This document shows positions 24,131-33,943 of a stretch of 64,000 nt of DNA, piece after piece. The notes beneath the pieces are model-generated. The model worked only from the letters and a program-made list of their open reading frames with translations, searched no databases and was not told the DNA's origin. Within the stretch, counting starts at the first letter, position 1, and each line of letters begins with the position of its first letter. A program made the translations under genes and the position numbers. Where the stretch lies: positions 38,205-102,204 of the forward strand of contig NZ_FNQE01000007.1 of assembly GCF_900107485.1 (NCBI RefSeq), given 5' to 3'. The stretch is from Proteiniborus ethanoligenes (lineage in GTDB: Bacteria > Bacillota > Clostridia > Tissierellales > Proteiniboraceae).

Positions 24131-25495
24131 TTACCTAAGTCTTTTTTCATATTTCTCTATATACTCATTTAAGGATTTTACAACAAGGGATGATAATCCT
24201 ATTAAGCCTATAAGGTTCGGGATTACCATAAGGGCGTTAAACATATCTGCTAAGTTCCAAACAAGCTCTACTTCTAGTGTGGCTCCTATAATTATTCCTG
24301 CTAAAACTAAAATTCTATAATATTTAATCCCTTTGTTACCGAATAGATATTTTATATTTTGTTCTCCAAAAAAATACCAGCCTATTATAGTAGAAAAAGC
24401 AAAGAAAAACAAACAGACTGCTATAAATTGAATACCAAAGTTACTAGTAATACCACTTAAGCCTACACGAAAGCCTTCCTGTGTCAGTGCAGCACCTGTT
24501 AAGCCTGAGCCTAGCACCCCTGTAGTTAATACAACTAAAGCTGTAATAGTACACACTATTCCAGTATCTACTATTACTCCAATTATAGATACTAATCCTT
24601 GCTGTACTGGATGCTCTACTTTTGCTACTGCATGAGCATGAGGAGTTGAGCCCATGCCTGCTTCATTTGAAAATAAGCCTCTGGCTATTCCATATCTAAG
24701 ACTTTCCTTTACTGTTACTCCTATTAGACCGCCAGTAGCAGCTCTTGGGTTAAAAGCACCATAGATTATCATCTTTAGTGCTGGTAAAAGCATGTTTATA
24801 TTAATGAATACTATTACTAATCCTCCTAGTATATATAGAGCTGCCATTATAGGTACTACCTTCTCTGTAAATGAACCTATACGCCCTATTCCTCCTATGA
24901 AAATCAATCCTGCTAATATTGCTATCCCTATTCCTATAACTATAGCAGGTACTCTAGGAGCTGCATTTATTATTGCTGTAGCTATTGAATTTGATTGCAC
25001 AATATTTCCCATTATTCCAAGAGCAATAATTATAGTAACTGCAAAAAATCCTGCTAAAAATTTATTTTTTAATCCTTTACTTATGTAGTATGCTGGTCCT
25101 CCGGTAAGGACACCATCCTTACTTTCATTAAACAGCTGTGCTAATACTGCTTCTGCAAATATAGTTCCCATACCTAAGAAGCCGCTTACCCACATCCAAA
25201 ATATAGCCCCAGGCCCTCCTGAAGCTATAGCTGTGGCAACTCCAGCAAGATTTCCTGTACCTACTTGAGCAGCTATTGCTGTTGTAAGGGACTGAAATGA
25301 AGACAGGCCCTCTGCATCTGATTTGTTTTCTCCTTTGCCAAATATCTCTTTTATTGCTGTTCCTAGCTTTGTCACCTGTAAAAATCTTAGTCTTATGGTG
25401 AACATCAAGCCTGTTCCTAATAATATAAACATCATTATTGGTCCCCACAAGACTCCATTTATTTTATTAACAATATTCATTATAGTTGCAGTCAT
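24131..25495 (-). CDS. Sodium/alanine (amino acid) symporter, AGCS family
   Basis: A 454-residue membrane protein with about 11 helices that imports alanine or glycine with Na+. Recognisable AGCS features are TAIAAQVGTGNLAGVATAI, GGPGAIFWMWVSGFLGM and SNEAGMGSTPHAHA. The ATG follows TTAGGAGG. It stands alone between the hydrogenase operon terminator and the TetR gene. It fits an amino-acid-using anaerobe. Confidence 0.93.
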   Translation of the reverse strand: MTATIMNIVNKINGVLWGPIMMFILLGTGLMFTIRLRFLQVTKLGTAIKEIFGKGENKSDAEGLSSFQSLTTAIAAQVGTGNLAGVATAIASGGPGAIFWMWVSGFLGMGTIFAEAVLAQLFNESKDGVLTGGPAYYISKGLKNKFLAGFFAVTIIIALGIMGNIVQSNSIATAIINAAPRVPAIVIGIGIAILAGLIFIGGIGRIGSFTEKVVPIMAALYILGGLVIVFININMLLPALKMIIYGAFNPRAATGGLIGVTVKESLRYGIARGLFSNEAGMGSTPHAHAVAKVEHPVQQGLVSIIGVIVDTGIVCTITALVVLTTGVLGSGLTGAALTQEGFRVGLSGITSNFGIQFIAVCLFFFAFSTIIGWYFFGEQNIKYLFGNKGIKYYRILVLAGIIIGATLEVELVWNLADMFNALMVIPNLIGLIGLSSLVVKSLNEYIEKYEKRLR

Positions 25496-25538
25496 ATATT
25501 TGCCTCCTAATTTAATTTGTTATCATTAGTTTTTCTAT

Positions 25539-25579
25539 AAAGGGCAAATGAACATATTTTCCTTTTGTTCATGCCCTTT
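25539..25579 (-). terminator. Terminator after the hydrogenase operon
   Basis: AAAGGGCA-ATGAACA pairs with TGTTCAT-GCCCTTT (one bulge), immediately after the last hydrogenase gene. Confidence 0.7.
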
Positions 25580-25597
25580 TAGTTTTGTAATATATAT

Positions 25598-27058
25598 TTA
25601 TATATTTCTTTCGAGTTGTAGATTATTCATATGGAAAATTCTCAAACTGTCATTAACTCCTTTTTCTATTGCAAGCTTTCCGTATTTATCAACTTCATTT
25701 CTATCCTTCGGACCGTGATGAAGCGAAGCAGCACCACCAATACATCCTCCTACACAAGCCATACCCTCGATAAAATTTGCATCTAGCTTGTTTGCTCTGG
25801 CCATTTTCAATGACCTATCACATTCCTTTATCCCATCACAGCTTACAGGCTTGTAGACTACATTAACATTATCCTCTTCTATTACATGTCTAACTGCTTC
25901 TGAAAGTCCACCTGTTCTAGCAAAAATTCTTCCGTAAAAGGAGGCATTATCAAGTACTTCTTCACTACAATACTCAATCTTTATTTCAGCTGCATCTAGC
26001 ATTGCAGCTAATTCTTCAAATGTCATGACAAAATCTACGCTTCCTATTAAATCTTTTTGCTTTATTTCCATCTTCTTCGCTGTGCATGGCCCTATAAAAA
26101 CTACTTTTGCATTTTTATGGGTGTTTTTAATTAGCCTTGCAGTTGCTATCATTGGTGACACAGAATTAGATATTTTATCTTCAAGCATAGGGTAGTTTTT
26201 TTTGATATAGGAGACAAAGGCAGGACAGCATGAGCTTGTCATGATTTTTTGAACTTCTATGTTTTGTGCAAATTCATGTGCTTCATGTTTTGCCACTATA
26301 TCTGCGCCTAGAGCAGCTTCTATTATGCTATGAAATCCTAGTTTTTTTATCCCATTTACTACCTGTCCAATTTTAGCATATGTAAACTGACTTGATATTG
26401 AAGGAGCTATAACTGCATATACTATAGTATTATTATCTTTTTTGGCTTCTTTAAGTAGCTCTATTATATCTACTATACTGGATTTATCAGCTATTGCTCC
26501 AAATGGACACTGATATACGCATGCTCCACACTGTATACATTTCTCATTATCTATAACAGCTTTTTTATCCTCGCTAATTGATAGCGCAGAAGCAGGACAT
26601 ACTCTTTTGCAGGGACGCATTACATCTGAAATAGCATTGTATGGGCAGGCTTCTTTACATTTTCCACATTCTATGCATTTGTTTTGATTTATATACGCTC
26701 TTTGTCCTGTAATATATATTGCATCAACAGGACATGCATCCTGGCACCTATGGGCTAAACAGCCTCTGCAGGCTTCTGTCACCACAAAGCGATTGATTGG
26801 ACACCCGTCACAAGCAGATGAGATTACTTCTATTACATTATCATTAGTTTTATCTCCACCTAAAGCTATCCTTACTCTATCAGCAGTAATAGCTCTTTCT
26901 TTATGTATACAGCATCTGGTTCTTGGTTCTGGCCCTGGGTCTATCATTTCTGAAATGCTGTCTATACCTTCATTTAATTTTCCTTCCATTGCTAGCTTTG
27001 ATACTTCTCTAAGAACTTCATATTTAATAAGCTGAACCTGATTTTCAAATTTTCTCAC
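25598..27058 (-). CDS. [FeFe]-hydrogenase, probable group B, with N-terminal ferredoxin domains
   Basis: A 486-residue iron-sulfur protein starting at GTG after GGAGGAG. The N-terminal part has several CxxCxxC-type [4Fe-4S] binding runs (CRGCLAHRCQDACP, CIECGKCKEACP, CIQCGACVYQCP). The H-cluster motifs follow: L1 TSSCCPAF, L2 GPCTAKKMEIKQ and L3 EGMACVGGCIGGA. Both L1 cysteines, including the proton-transfer cysteine, are kept, so catalysis is plausible. Size and motifs match the little-studied group B hydrogenases (family knowledge). It is the last gene of the four-gene operon after a sensory-type hydrogenase and phosphatase. Electron partner is probably ferredoxin. Confidence 0.9.
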   Translation of the reverse strand: MRKFENQVQLIKYEVLREVSKLAMEGKLNEGIDSISEMIDPGPEPRTRCCIHKERAITADRVRIALGGDKTNDNVIEVISSACDGCPINRFVVTEACRGCLAHRCQDACPVDAIYITGQRAYINQNKCIECGKCKEACPYNAISDVMRPCKRVCPASALSISEDKKAVIDNEKCIQCGACVYQCPFGAIADKSSIVDIIELLKEAKKDNNTIVYAVIAPSISSQFTYAKIGQVVNGIKKLGFHSIIEAALGADIVAKHEAHEFAQNIEVQKIMTSSCCPAFVSYIKKNYPMLEDKISNSVSPMIATARLIKNTHKNAKVVFIGPCTAKKMEIKQKDLIGSVDFVMTFEELAAMLDAAEIKIEYCSEEVLDNASFYGRIFARTGGLSEAVRHVIEEDNVNVVYKPVSCDGIKECDRSLKMARANKLDANFIEGMACVGGCIGGAASLHHGPKDRNEVDKYGKLAIEKGVNDSLRIFHMNNLQLERNI

Positions 27059-27083
27059 TCAAGTCTCCTCCTCTGTTGCAGTT

Positions 27084-28259
27084 TTAGATGTGATTGATTT
27101 TTACCTTTTTACCCATACTTTCCATTAATACTGATAATTCATTTACTACATTAAGCTTTATACTCAAGTCTACTGGTAAGCTAGGGTTTTGGTGAGCTGG
27201 GTTAATAGCCTTCCCCACCCAAAGATTTAAATGTGTACAATCATCTATAAGCATTTTAGCTATACGTGACGCTCCATCTACTCCATTCAAATTATAAATG
27301 GTATCCTTGCTGTTAGAATTACCTACATATTTTTTTATTTTTTCTACTACCTTGCTAAGGGTTAGGACTCCTTCAGTTACTAAATCTATTCCATTTATCC
27401 TTGCCATAGGAGGAACATCTACTGTCATTGTATCTAAATCTACTTGAATTTCACGATTCAGCTCTCTGCCTACTATTTTTGCTGCTGTTCCTCCACAAAC
27501 TATTTTTTTACCCTCACCCTTCATGAATTCATGTACTAATTTACAGTCATTTTCTTGATTTTCTGGTGGTCCCGTAAATAAATCTATTATTTCAGAAGGT
27601 CTTATTTTTATAGTAACTACTGTTGTATCATCCCCTGGTTTGCTAGCATACAAGCATTTACAAGTATCTATAAGATTTTTTGATATAGCCTTAGCACTCT
27701 TGTTAATTTTAATTTGCTTCTTAAGATAATCCGATACATTGTCTCTTTGCCATCCTAAGTTCAATATTCCTCCTACGCCTGCGTGTATTACTCCATCGCT
27801 AACTAGAGTTAATACATCTCCCTCTTCTAGCTTCACATAGCTTTCCATTATTTTCTTGTCGTTTATTATAGTTTCTTTTTTTTCAATTATCTTTTCCTTA
27901 TTATCTCTAATAAAAAATATAGGTGGATTGTCATATTCAATCATATGTGCGGTTCTATCATTTTGTATTTTAATTATTCCAAAAGTCGAATATGCAAGTT
28001 TTCTTACATTGCATACTGGTAAGGTGTTTGCTATCGTGTCTACTGTTTCTGATATGCTAACTCCTTCCTTTAACAGAGTCCCTGCTATTTTAGTTGTCAT
28101 AGTAGCTAGTATATTTGCCTTTACTCCACTTCCTAGTCCGTCAGCAAGTACTACGATGATACCATTGTCAGTATTTATGACTTCTACCTTATCTCCACAA
28201 AGTTCTTCTCCATATTTATTTAAACTGTCATACGAAACATCTATGAAGTAATCACTCAT
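27084..28259 (-). CDS. SpoIIE/PP2C-type Ser/Thr phosphatase of the hydrogenase operon
   Basis: A 391-residue protein. The N-terminal ~230 residues form a PPM/SpoIIE-type phosphatase domain with the metal-binding patterns GDKVEV..., VVLADGLGSG, VSDGVIHAG and PGDDTTVV. The C-terminal part (about 235-391; KIVCGGTAAKIVGREL and DLVTEGVLTLSKV) is an extra domain commonly seen in hydrogenase-linked members. Its ATG overlaps the upstream hydrogenase stop by one base (TAATG). It likely turns redox sensing by the upstream protein into dephosphorylation of an unknown partner; this is inference. Confidence 0.85.
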   Translation of the reverse strand: MSDYFIDVSYDSLNKYGEELCGDKVEVINTDNGIIVVLADGLGSGVKANILATMTTKIAGTLLKEGVSISETVDTIANTLPVCNVRKLAYSTFGIIKIQNDRTAHMIEYDNPPIFFIRDNKEKIIEKKETIINDKKIMESYVKLEEGDVLTLVSDGVIHAGVGGILNLGWQRDNVSDYLKKQIKINKSAKAISKNLIDTCKCLYASKPGDDTTVVTIKIRPSEIIDLFTGPPENQENDCKLVHEFMKGEGKKIVCGGTAAKIVGRELNREIQVDLDTMTVDVPPMARINGIDLVTEGVLTLSKVVEKIKKYVGNSNSKDTIYNLNGVDGASRIAKMLIDDCTHLNLWVGKAINPAHQNPSLPVDLSIKLNVVNELSVLMESMGKKVKINHI

Positions 28260-29977
28260 TATATATCACCTGCTCCATCTAAAGCTATATCTTTCAGTTT
28301 AGTTAATATAACCTTAGTTTCTGCTGTAGTCTCACCTAATAAGCTTGCTATCTCCTGAGCTACTCTCATTTGCTTTTCTATTACCTCTTGTGCAGCATTT
28401 AATGTTTTTTCTTTTACTCTAACTAGCTGTTCCTTGTTTTTTTCTGCTAAGGTAACATCTGTCATTATTACCATTAAAATTTTTTCCTTCTCTAAGTATG
28501 TTGTGCTAACTATTAAAACTAAATCATATTCAGAATATATTACCTTGTGTCCTATTAAATTATCCTTTTTAAATACAACGTTTTTAAAAATATTATCATC
28601 TATTATGCTTGATATTGGTTTCCCTTTTATAGCTTCAGCACTTACTCTGAAAGCTTTTTCTGATTTTGGATTAAATTCTTTTACACAGAGCTCTTCATCC
28701 AGAAGAAATATAATATTAGGACTATTTTCAAAAATAACATTTCTCAAACTTTCCGCTTCTGCCCTCATAAATGGTAAGCACATATTCACATCAGACATTC
28801 CTTCAAATACTGACTCTGCTTTTTCTCTACAAGAAAGATATCCGCATGCATTGCAATTTAACTCATCTTCAGGTTTGTGTTTCCCCATTTTGGCTAGTAT
28901 TCCCCTTAATTCCTCTTCTGTAGCAGTTTTCCTATATGCCTTTCTATTAAAGAATCTCTTAGAAAAATCAATATTTGAGTAATTGTATTCTATTTCCTCT
29001 TGGGTATAAGTTTTCTTTTTATCTACATATTTCTTTATTTTATCCTTTCTAACAAAATAATTAGTATTATCCTTGGGCATTCCTGGTCCATCTATACAGC
29101 TACTGTTGCATATATTTAACTCAGCAAATATACCTGTAATATTATTGTTAATTAGACAATCTAAGAATTCCCTACATCCTTCTACGCCATTTATTTTCAT
29201 AAGCTCATAATTGTTTTTGATAAAGCCATTTTCTTCAAATAAGCTACCTTTTGTAGGAAACGAGCTTCCTCTCTTATATGAAACATGATTAAAGGGTTGA
29301 GGCCGAAGGTCTTTTAGTATTATGTTCTCCTCTTTCAGCCAATCTGTTAAATCTTCAAATGTTAAAACAAAATCTATTATACCACTATGCTGAAATTCTT
29401 CTGCCTCCATTTTTTTTGCAAGACATGGACCTATGAAAACTACTACGCTGTCCATTCCATAGCTGTGCTTTAACAGCTTACCATGGGCAACCATTGGTGA
29501 TACTACTGGTATCATATATTTAGTCAGGGGAGGATAATATTTCTCAATAAAGTTGTTAACGGAAGGACAGCTAGTAGTGATTAGATTTGCGTACTTACCT
29601 TCGTCGTAGTATTTTTTATAATAATCTATCACTATTTCTGCACCGATAGCTGTTTCTTCCACCATTTCAAAACCAAGTAATTTTAAAGCTGTTACTATTT
29701 GGTGTTCATCATTCATATTGAATGCTCCAGCAAATGATGGTGCCAAGCTTGCTATTACTCTCCTGTTACTTTGTATTGCTTCCTTTACTTGATTTATGCT
29801 ACTTTTAATATGCAAGGCATCCTTTTGGCATACAACCTGACATTTTCCACATGAAATGCACAAATCATCAACTATTTCAGCATGATCCTCTAAAATTGTT
29901 ATGGCTTTTGAAGGACAAGTTCTTAAGCATCTATAGCAGTTGTTACAGTTTTCTCTAGAAAAATTAATAAATTTCAT
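28259..29977 (-). CDS. hydS: Putative sensory [FeFe]-hydrogenase with PAS domain (HydS, group C type)
   Basis: A 572-residue protein. Order: two [4Fe-4S] ferredoxin motifs ([12 protein letters not shown] and [12 protein letters not shown]), an H-cluster domain (about 80-320), a further Cys cluster CNACGYLSC (about 373), a PAS domain (about 400-505) and a C-terminal helical segment. The H-cluster loops are divergent: L1 reads TTSCPS, so the proton-transfer cysteine before the ligand cysteine is Ser; L2 is [13 protein letters not shown]3 is [12 protein letters not shown]. This fits the group C regulatory hydrogenases, thought to sense H2 or redox state. The phosphatase gene directly follows. 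Confidence 0.88.
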   Translation of the reverse strand: MKFINFSRENCNNCYRCLRTCPSKAITILEDHAEIVDDLCISCGKCQVVCQKDALHIKSSINQVKEAIQSNRRVIASLAPSFAGAFNMNDEHQIVTALKLLGFEMVEETAIGAEIVIDYYKKYYDEGKYANLITTSCPSVNNFIEKYYPPLTKYMIPVVSPMVAHGKLLKHSYGMDSVVVFIGPCLAKKMEAEEFQHSGIIDFVLTFEDLTDWLKEENIILKDLRPQPFNHVSYKRGSSFPTKGSLFEENGFIKNNYELMKINGVEGCREFLDCLINNNITGIFAELNICNSSCIDGPGMPKDNTNYFVRKDKIKKYVDKKKTYTQEEIEYNYSNIDFSKRFFNRKAYRKTATEEELRGILAKMGKHKPEDELNCNACGYLSCREKAESVFEGMSDVNMCLPFMRAEAESLRNVIFENSPNIIFLLDEELCVKEFNPKSEKAFRVSAEAIKGKPISSIIDDNIFKNVVFKKDNLIGHKVIYSEYDLVLIVSTTYLEKEKILMVIMTDVTLAEKNKEQLVRVKEKTLNAAQEVIEKQMRVAQEIASLLGETTAETKVILTKLKDIALDGAGDI

Positions 29978-29978
29978 T

Positions 29979-30224
29979 TTATAGCCTCCTAACTACATGC
30001 TGTTCAAAAAACTCTTCTACTGATTCCTCCCCTACTGATATTACTTTATCGTCATCAATCTTTACAGAAACAGCTTTTGTGCACTCCCCTAAACAGAATG
30101 CGGCCTTTACTGCTATTTTATCTTCTAACTTCCTGTTTTCGATAATCTGCTGTAGTCCTTTTATAACATTATAAGCTCCTTTAAGATGACATGCGCTTCC
30201 TATACAAATATTTATATTTATCAT
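29979..30224 (-). CDS. Thioredoxin-like [2Fe-2S] ferredoxin (NuoE/HydC-type domain)
   Basis: An 81-residue protein with four cysteines in the pattern C-x4-C ... C-x3-C ([10 protein letters not shown] and CLGEC), as in the [2Fe-2S] domain of NuoE and hydrogenase gamma subunits. It lacks the helical N-terminal part of full NuoE. It leads the operon, ends one base before the sensory hydrogenase start region, and probably passes electrons to it. The ATG follows GAAGGAGG. Confidence 0.88.
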   Translation of the reverse strand: MININICIGSACHLKGAYNVIKGLQQIIENRKLEDKIAVKAAFCLGECTKAVSVKIDDDKVISVGEESVEEFFEQHVVRRL

Positions 30225-30321
30225 GATTAACCTCCTTCGTTATTTTTTTAACAATTGTAGATGTGCGTTATTCTTGATTTTAATTTATAAATCTTCTTGC
30301 TTAGATAAATTTAATACATTG

Positions 30322-30350
30322 AGTATACCATATTGTTATTTTTTTATCAA
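30322..30350 (-). promoter_or_regulatory. Promoter of the hydrogenase-sensor operon
   Basis: On the minus strand TTGATA (30345-30350) and TATACT (30322-30327) are separated by 17 bp, about 100 bp before the first gene of the operon. The rest of the ~340-bp gap to degV holds only the degV terminator. Confidence 0.65.
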
Positions 30351-30444
30351 AACTCCTTTTTATTATTATTTTCCTTATGAGCATGTATTTCACCTGTTTA
30401 TAATATAATCACATCAACAATTATTACAAAAATTTTAGAAAAAT

Positions 30445-30482
30445 AAAGACTTCTTTGTTTTAAGGTTCACAAAGAAGTCTTT
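30445..30482 (-). terminator. Terminator of degV
   Basis: Perfect 14-bp inverted repeat AAAGACTTCTTTGT / ACAAAGAAGTCTTT; on the minus strand it is followed by ATTTTTCT. Confidence 0.85.
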
Positions 30483-30568
30483 GCCTGAATTATGTAAAAT
30501 TTAAACTTGCATATTTATTTATAAAGGCTTTGGAGTGTTTCTCTTAGGAAATTTTTTTATCCTTTTTT

Positions 30569-31426
30569 CTACTCCATTTTGTTTAAGAAGAACAAGGACA
30601 ATGTGCCTGGGCCTGAATGTGCTCCTACGGCACAGCCTATAGTGCCTATAACAAAATCAGTACATTTAAATCTTTCCTCTATCATTTCCTTTGCTTTTAT
30701 AGCGACTTCTAGGTCATCCCCATGGGTAATACCTATTGTTTGTCTGCTTAAGTCTACTCCTCGTTCTTCTATTATCTCCATCATTCTTTTTAATACCTTG
30801 TTTCTTCCTCTAATCTTCTCTATAGGAACTAGCTTTCCATCTTCCACATGCAATATAGGCTTAATGTTTAGTAAGGTCCCCACAAAGGCAGAAGTTTTAC
30901 TTACTCTTCCTCCTCTATAAAGATATTCTAAGTCATCTACTGTAAAAATGTGTTCCATGTGTTCAGAATAAAATTCTGCTGTTTTTACTATTTCCTCCTT
31001 TGGTAAGCCCTCCATAACCATCTGTGCTGCCTTTAATACTACTAATCCAAAGCCACCAGAAGCACATTTTGTATCTATTATAGTAATATCAAAATCTGGG
31101 TAATCTTCTAGTACCTCATTTTTAGCCATAAGCGAAGACTGATATGTACCTGATAGCCCTGATGAAAATGCTATATATATACAGGCCTCACCGTTTTTAG
31201 CATACTCTTCAAATTTTTCTTTGAACATTTGAGGGGGGATTTGTGCAGTTGTATAAACCTTCCCTTCACGCATGTTATTATAAAGCTCTTCTGGCTTTAA
31301 TGTCTCTCCATCCCTGTATTCCTCATCTCCTAGGTAAACCAATATTGGCAATACGTCTATACCAAACCTTTTAATTATTTCAGGTGATAAATCACAAGCA
31401 CTATCAGTTATAATTCTAGTATTCAT
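30569..31426 (-). CDS. degV: DegV family fatty-acid-binding protein
   Basis: A 285-residue cytoplasmic protein of the DegV/FakB fold that binds a fatty acid for the FakA kinase system (family knowledge). Typical features are the N-terminal ITDSACDLSPE, TTAQIPPQ, FSSGLSGTYQS, the DTKCASGGFG region and GGRVSKTSA, ending in AVGAHSGPGTLSLFF. The ATG follows AGGAGGAGG. A long palindrome overlaps its predicted promoter. No fakA is in view. Confidence 0.93.
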   Translation of the reverse strand: MNTRIITDSACDLSPEIIKRFGIDVLPILVYLGDEEYRDGETLKPEELYNNMREGKVYTTAQIPPQMFKEKFEEYAKNGEACIYIAFSSGLSGTYQSSLMAKNEVLEDYPDFDITIIDTKCASGGFGLVVLKAAQMVMEGLPKEEIVKTAEFYSEHMEHIFTVDDLEYLYRGGRVSKTSAFVGTLLNIKPILHVEDGKLVPIEKIRGRNKVLKRMMEIIEERGVDLSRQTIGITHGDDLEVAIKAKEMIEERFKCTDFVIGTIGCAVGAHSGPGTLSLFFLNKME

Positions 31427-31464
31427 TAATTCCTCCTCCTATCTATTTCATTCTACACTATTAT

Positions 31465-31494
31465 ATTATAATATACTTTCCTACAATATGTAAA
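31465..31494 (-). promoter_or_regulatory. Promoter of degV
   Basis: On the minus strand TTTACA (31489-31494) and TATAAT (31465-31470) are separated by 18 bp, about 35-40 bp before the start codon. The -35 lies inside one arm of a large palindrome. Confidence 0.65.
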
Positions 31495-31518
31495 TCTAAA
31501 CAATTTACATATTGTAGG
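31480..31518. promoter_or_regulatory. 16-bp perfect palindrome over the degV -35 element
   Basis: CCTACAATATGTAAAT / ATTTACATATTGTAGG with a 7-bp spacer. Its position over the -35 element suggests an operator, although a transcript hairpin is also possible. No regulator is encoded next to it. Confidence 0.65.
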
Positions 31519-31594
31519 AATATATCTTTATCATTTAAAATAGATTATAATACGGAATAATGTACCCTAGTAAATGTATATGAGGGGTGATGCT

Positions 31595-31693
31595 ATGGCT
31601 AAGATTTTCTTCATAAGAAAAAAGGTATTATACGGTGTAATTGCCATTGTTGTTTTTCTTGTGGCATTGGCAATTATTATGTCAATGCTATAA
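31595..31693 (+). CDS. Small membrane peptide (32 aa)
   Basis: A 32-residue open frame, MAKIFFIRKK followed by a single hydrophobic span of about 20 residues. GAGGGGTGA lies upstream of the ATG, and a hairpin follows about 35 bp after the stop. The basic N-terminus predicts the tail outside the cell. It is the only plus-strand gene in this stretch. Function unknown. Confidence 0.5.
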   Translation: MAKIFFIRKKVLYGVIAIVVFLVALAIIMSML

Positions 31694-31727
31694 ACCCTAC
31701 ACAATATAAACCAATATATACTTCAGA

Positions 31728-31752
31728 AAAGCCCTAGCTTGTGCCAGGGCTT
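31728..31752. terminator. Hairpin between convergent 32-aa gene and rsgI
   Basis: AAGCCCT / AGGGCTT hairpin with a GC-containing loop; weak T-run. A second T-rich stretch lies near 31770-31805. Confidence 0.6.
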
Positions 31753-31817
31753 GAGTTTGTGAAAATATTCATATTTTTTTAAAGCTTTCTAGCGAGCTTT
31801 TTTTAATTCCTTATTTC

Positions 31818-32975
<1,158 letters not shown>

Positions 32976-32979
32976 AATA

Positions 32980-33687
32980 TCACCTCCAGTTTGCATATTC
33001 TTTTATGTAAGTATAATCACCTTTCATAGCTACTATTAATGCTATTATATATATTCGACCTCTTTCTATTTTTTTTCGGTGTATCTTAGTAAAATCTTCA
33101 ATTTCTTTTATTGGCAGCCTTTTTTTAGACAATAGGAAATCAAAAAGCTTCTGGTTTTCTATAATAATCCTTGCAATTTCTTTATAAAGCTCTCTCAGCT
33201 TTTCCTGCTTTGGTGATGCCTTTACTAAATCATTAAATTCTATTTCCCAACCCTTTAATTCCTCCTTATATTGGAGTATTTCAAACCTTCTAGCTTCATT
33301 TTCCTCCTTAGCCTTATGTTCTTCTACTGACTTAATCATTCCAATGTCTATAATATTTTCATCATCCTGCTGGCTAACCATCTCTAGTGAAACTAAATTT
33401 CCTTCTCTTTTAGTTTTTCTATAATAATCTATCATCCTAAGATTGATAACATGCTTTGCAAAGCTTAAAAATTTTCCCTTTGTTCTATTATAAGATTCTA
33501 TTGCCTCTTTAAAAGCTAGCATACCTATAGTCAGCTCGTCATCATGTCCATATTTTAAAAAGCCTCCTGTTCTTTTTTGAACAGCATTTGCTATAAAGGG
33601 CTTGTATTCTTCTATCAATTTATTCATTTCTTCTGGATTAGTTTTGGCTTCTTCTACTCTATCCTCTAGAGTGTTGTTAAAAAGCAT
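32980..33687 (-). CDS. sigI: RNA polymerase sigma-I factor
   Basis: A 235-residue alternative sigma factor. The region 2-like stretch with DDELTIGMLAFKEAIESYNRTKGKFLSFAKHVINLRMIDYYRK (recognised by the NRTKGKFLSFA and RMIDYYRK parts) and the C-terminal helix-turn-helix around DFTKIHRKKIERGRIYI fit SigI. The ATG at 33687 follows AGAGGTGG; the longer frame lacks a site. It is followed by rsgI, its likely membrane-bound anti-sigma factor. Confidence 0.92.
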   Translation of the reverse strand: MLFNNTLEDRVEEAKTNPEEMNKLIEEYKPFIANAVQKRTGGFLKYGHDDELTIGMLAFKEAIESYNRTKGKFLSFAKHVINLRMIDYYRKTKREGNLVSLEMVSQQDDENIIDIGMIKSVEEHKAKEENEARRFEILQYKEELKGWEIEFNDLVKASPKQEKLRELYKEIARIIIENQKLFDFLLSKKRLPIKEIEDFTKIHRKKIERGRIYIIALIVAMKGDYTYIKEYANWR

Positions 33688-33943
33688 TGTACCACCTCTT
33701 TTTATGGGTATCATTTATACATTCGAAGATATTAGTATAATATTAAGGTATTTGGTTAACATATGTCTTCTGTCTAATATAATAATATAATCTTATCATA
33801 ATTAGTTTAACCTAATAGCTGGTTTATGTAAATCCGTGGTCCTCGATATGGTGAAATTTGGGGTTCTTTTCCCATGCTTTGAATAGGAATAGGGGCTGGT
33901 ATATGTACCCGCCCCTATTAGTTATAACAAAGTCTCAATTGTT
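33688..33943. other. Intergenic region upstream of sigI with terminator of the activase gene
   Basis: About 256 bp. A hairpin AATAGGGGC / GCCCCTATT (33888-33919) follows the activase-like gene on the minus strand and is probably its terminator. The rest is A/T-rich and must hold the sigI promoter, which I cannot define with confidence. Confidence 0.6.
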
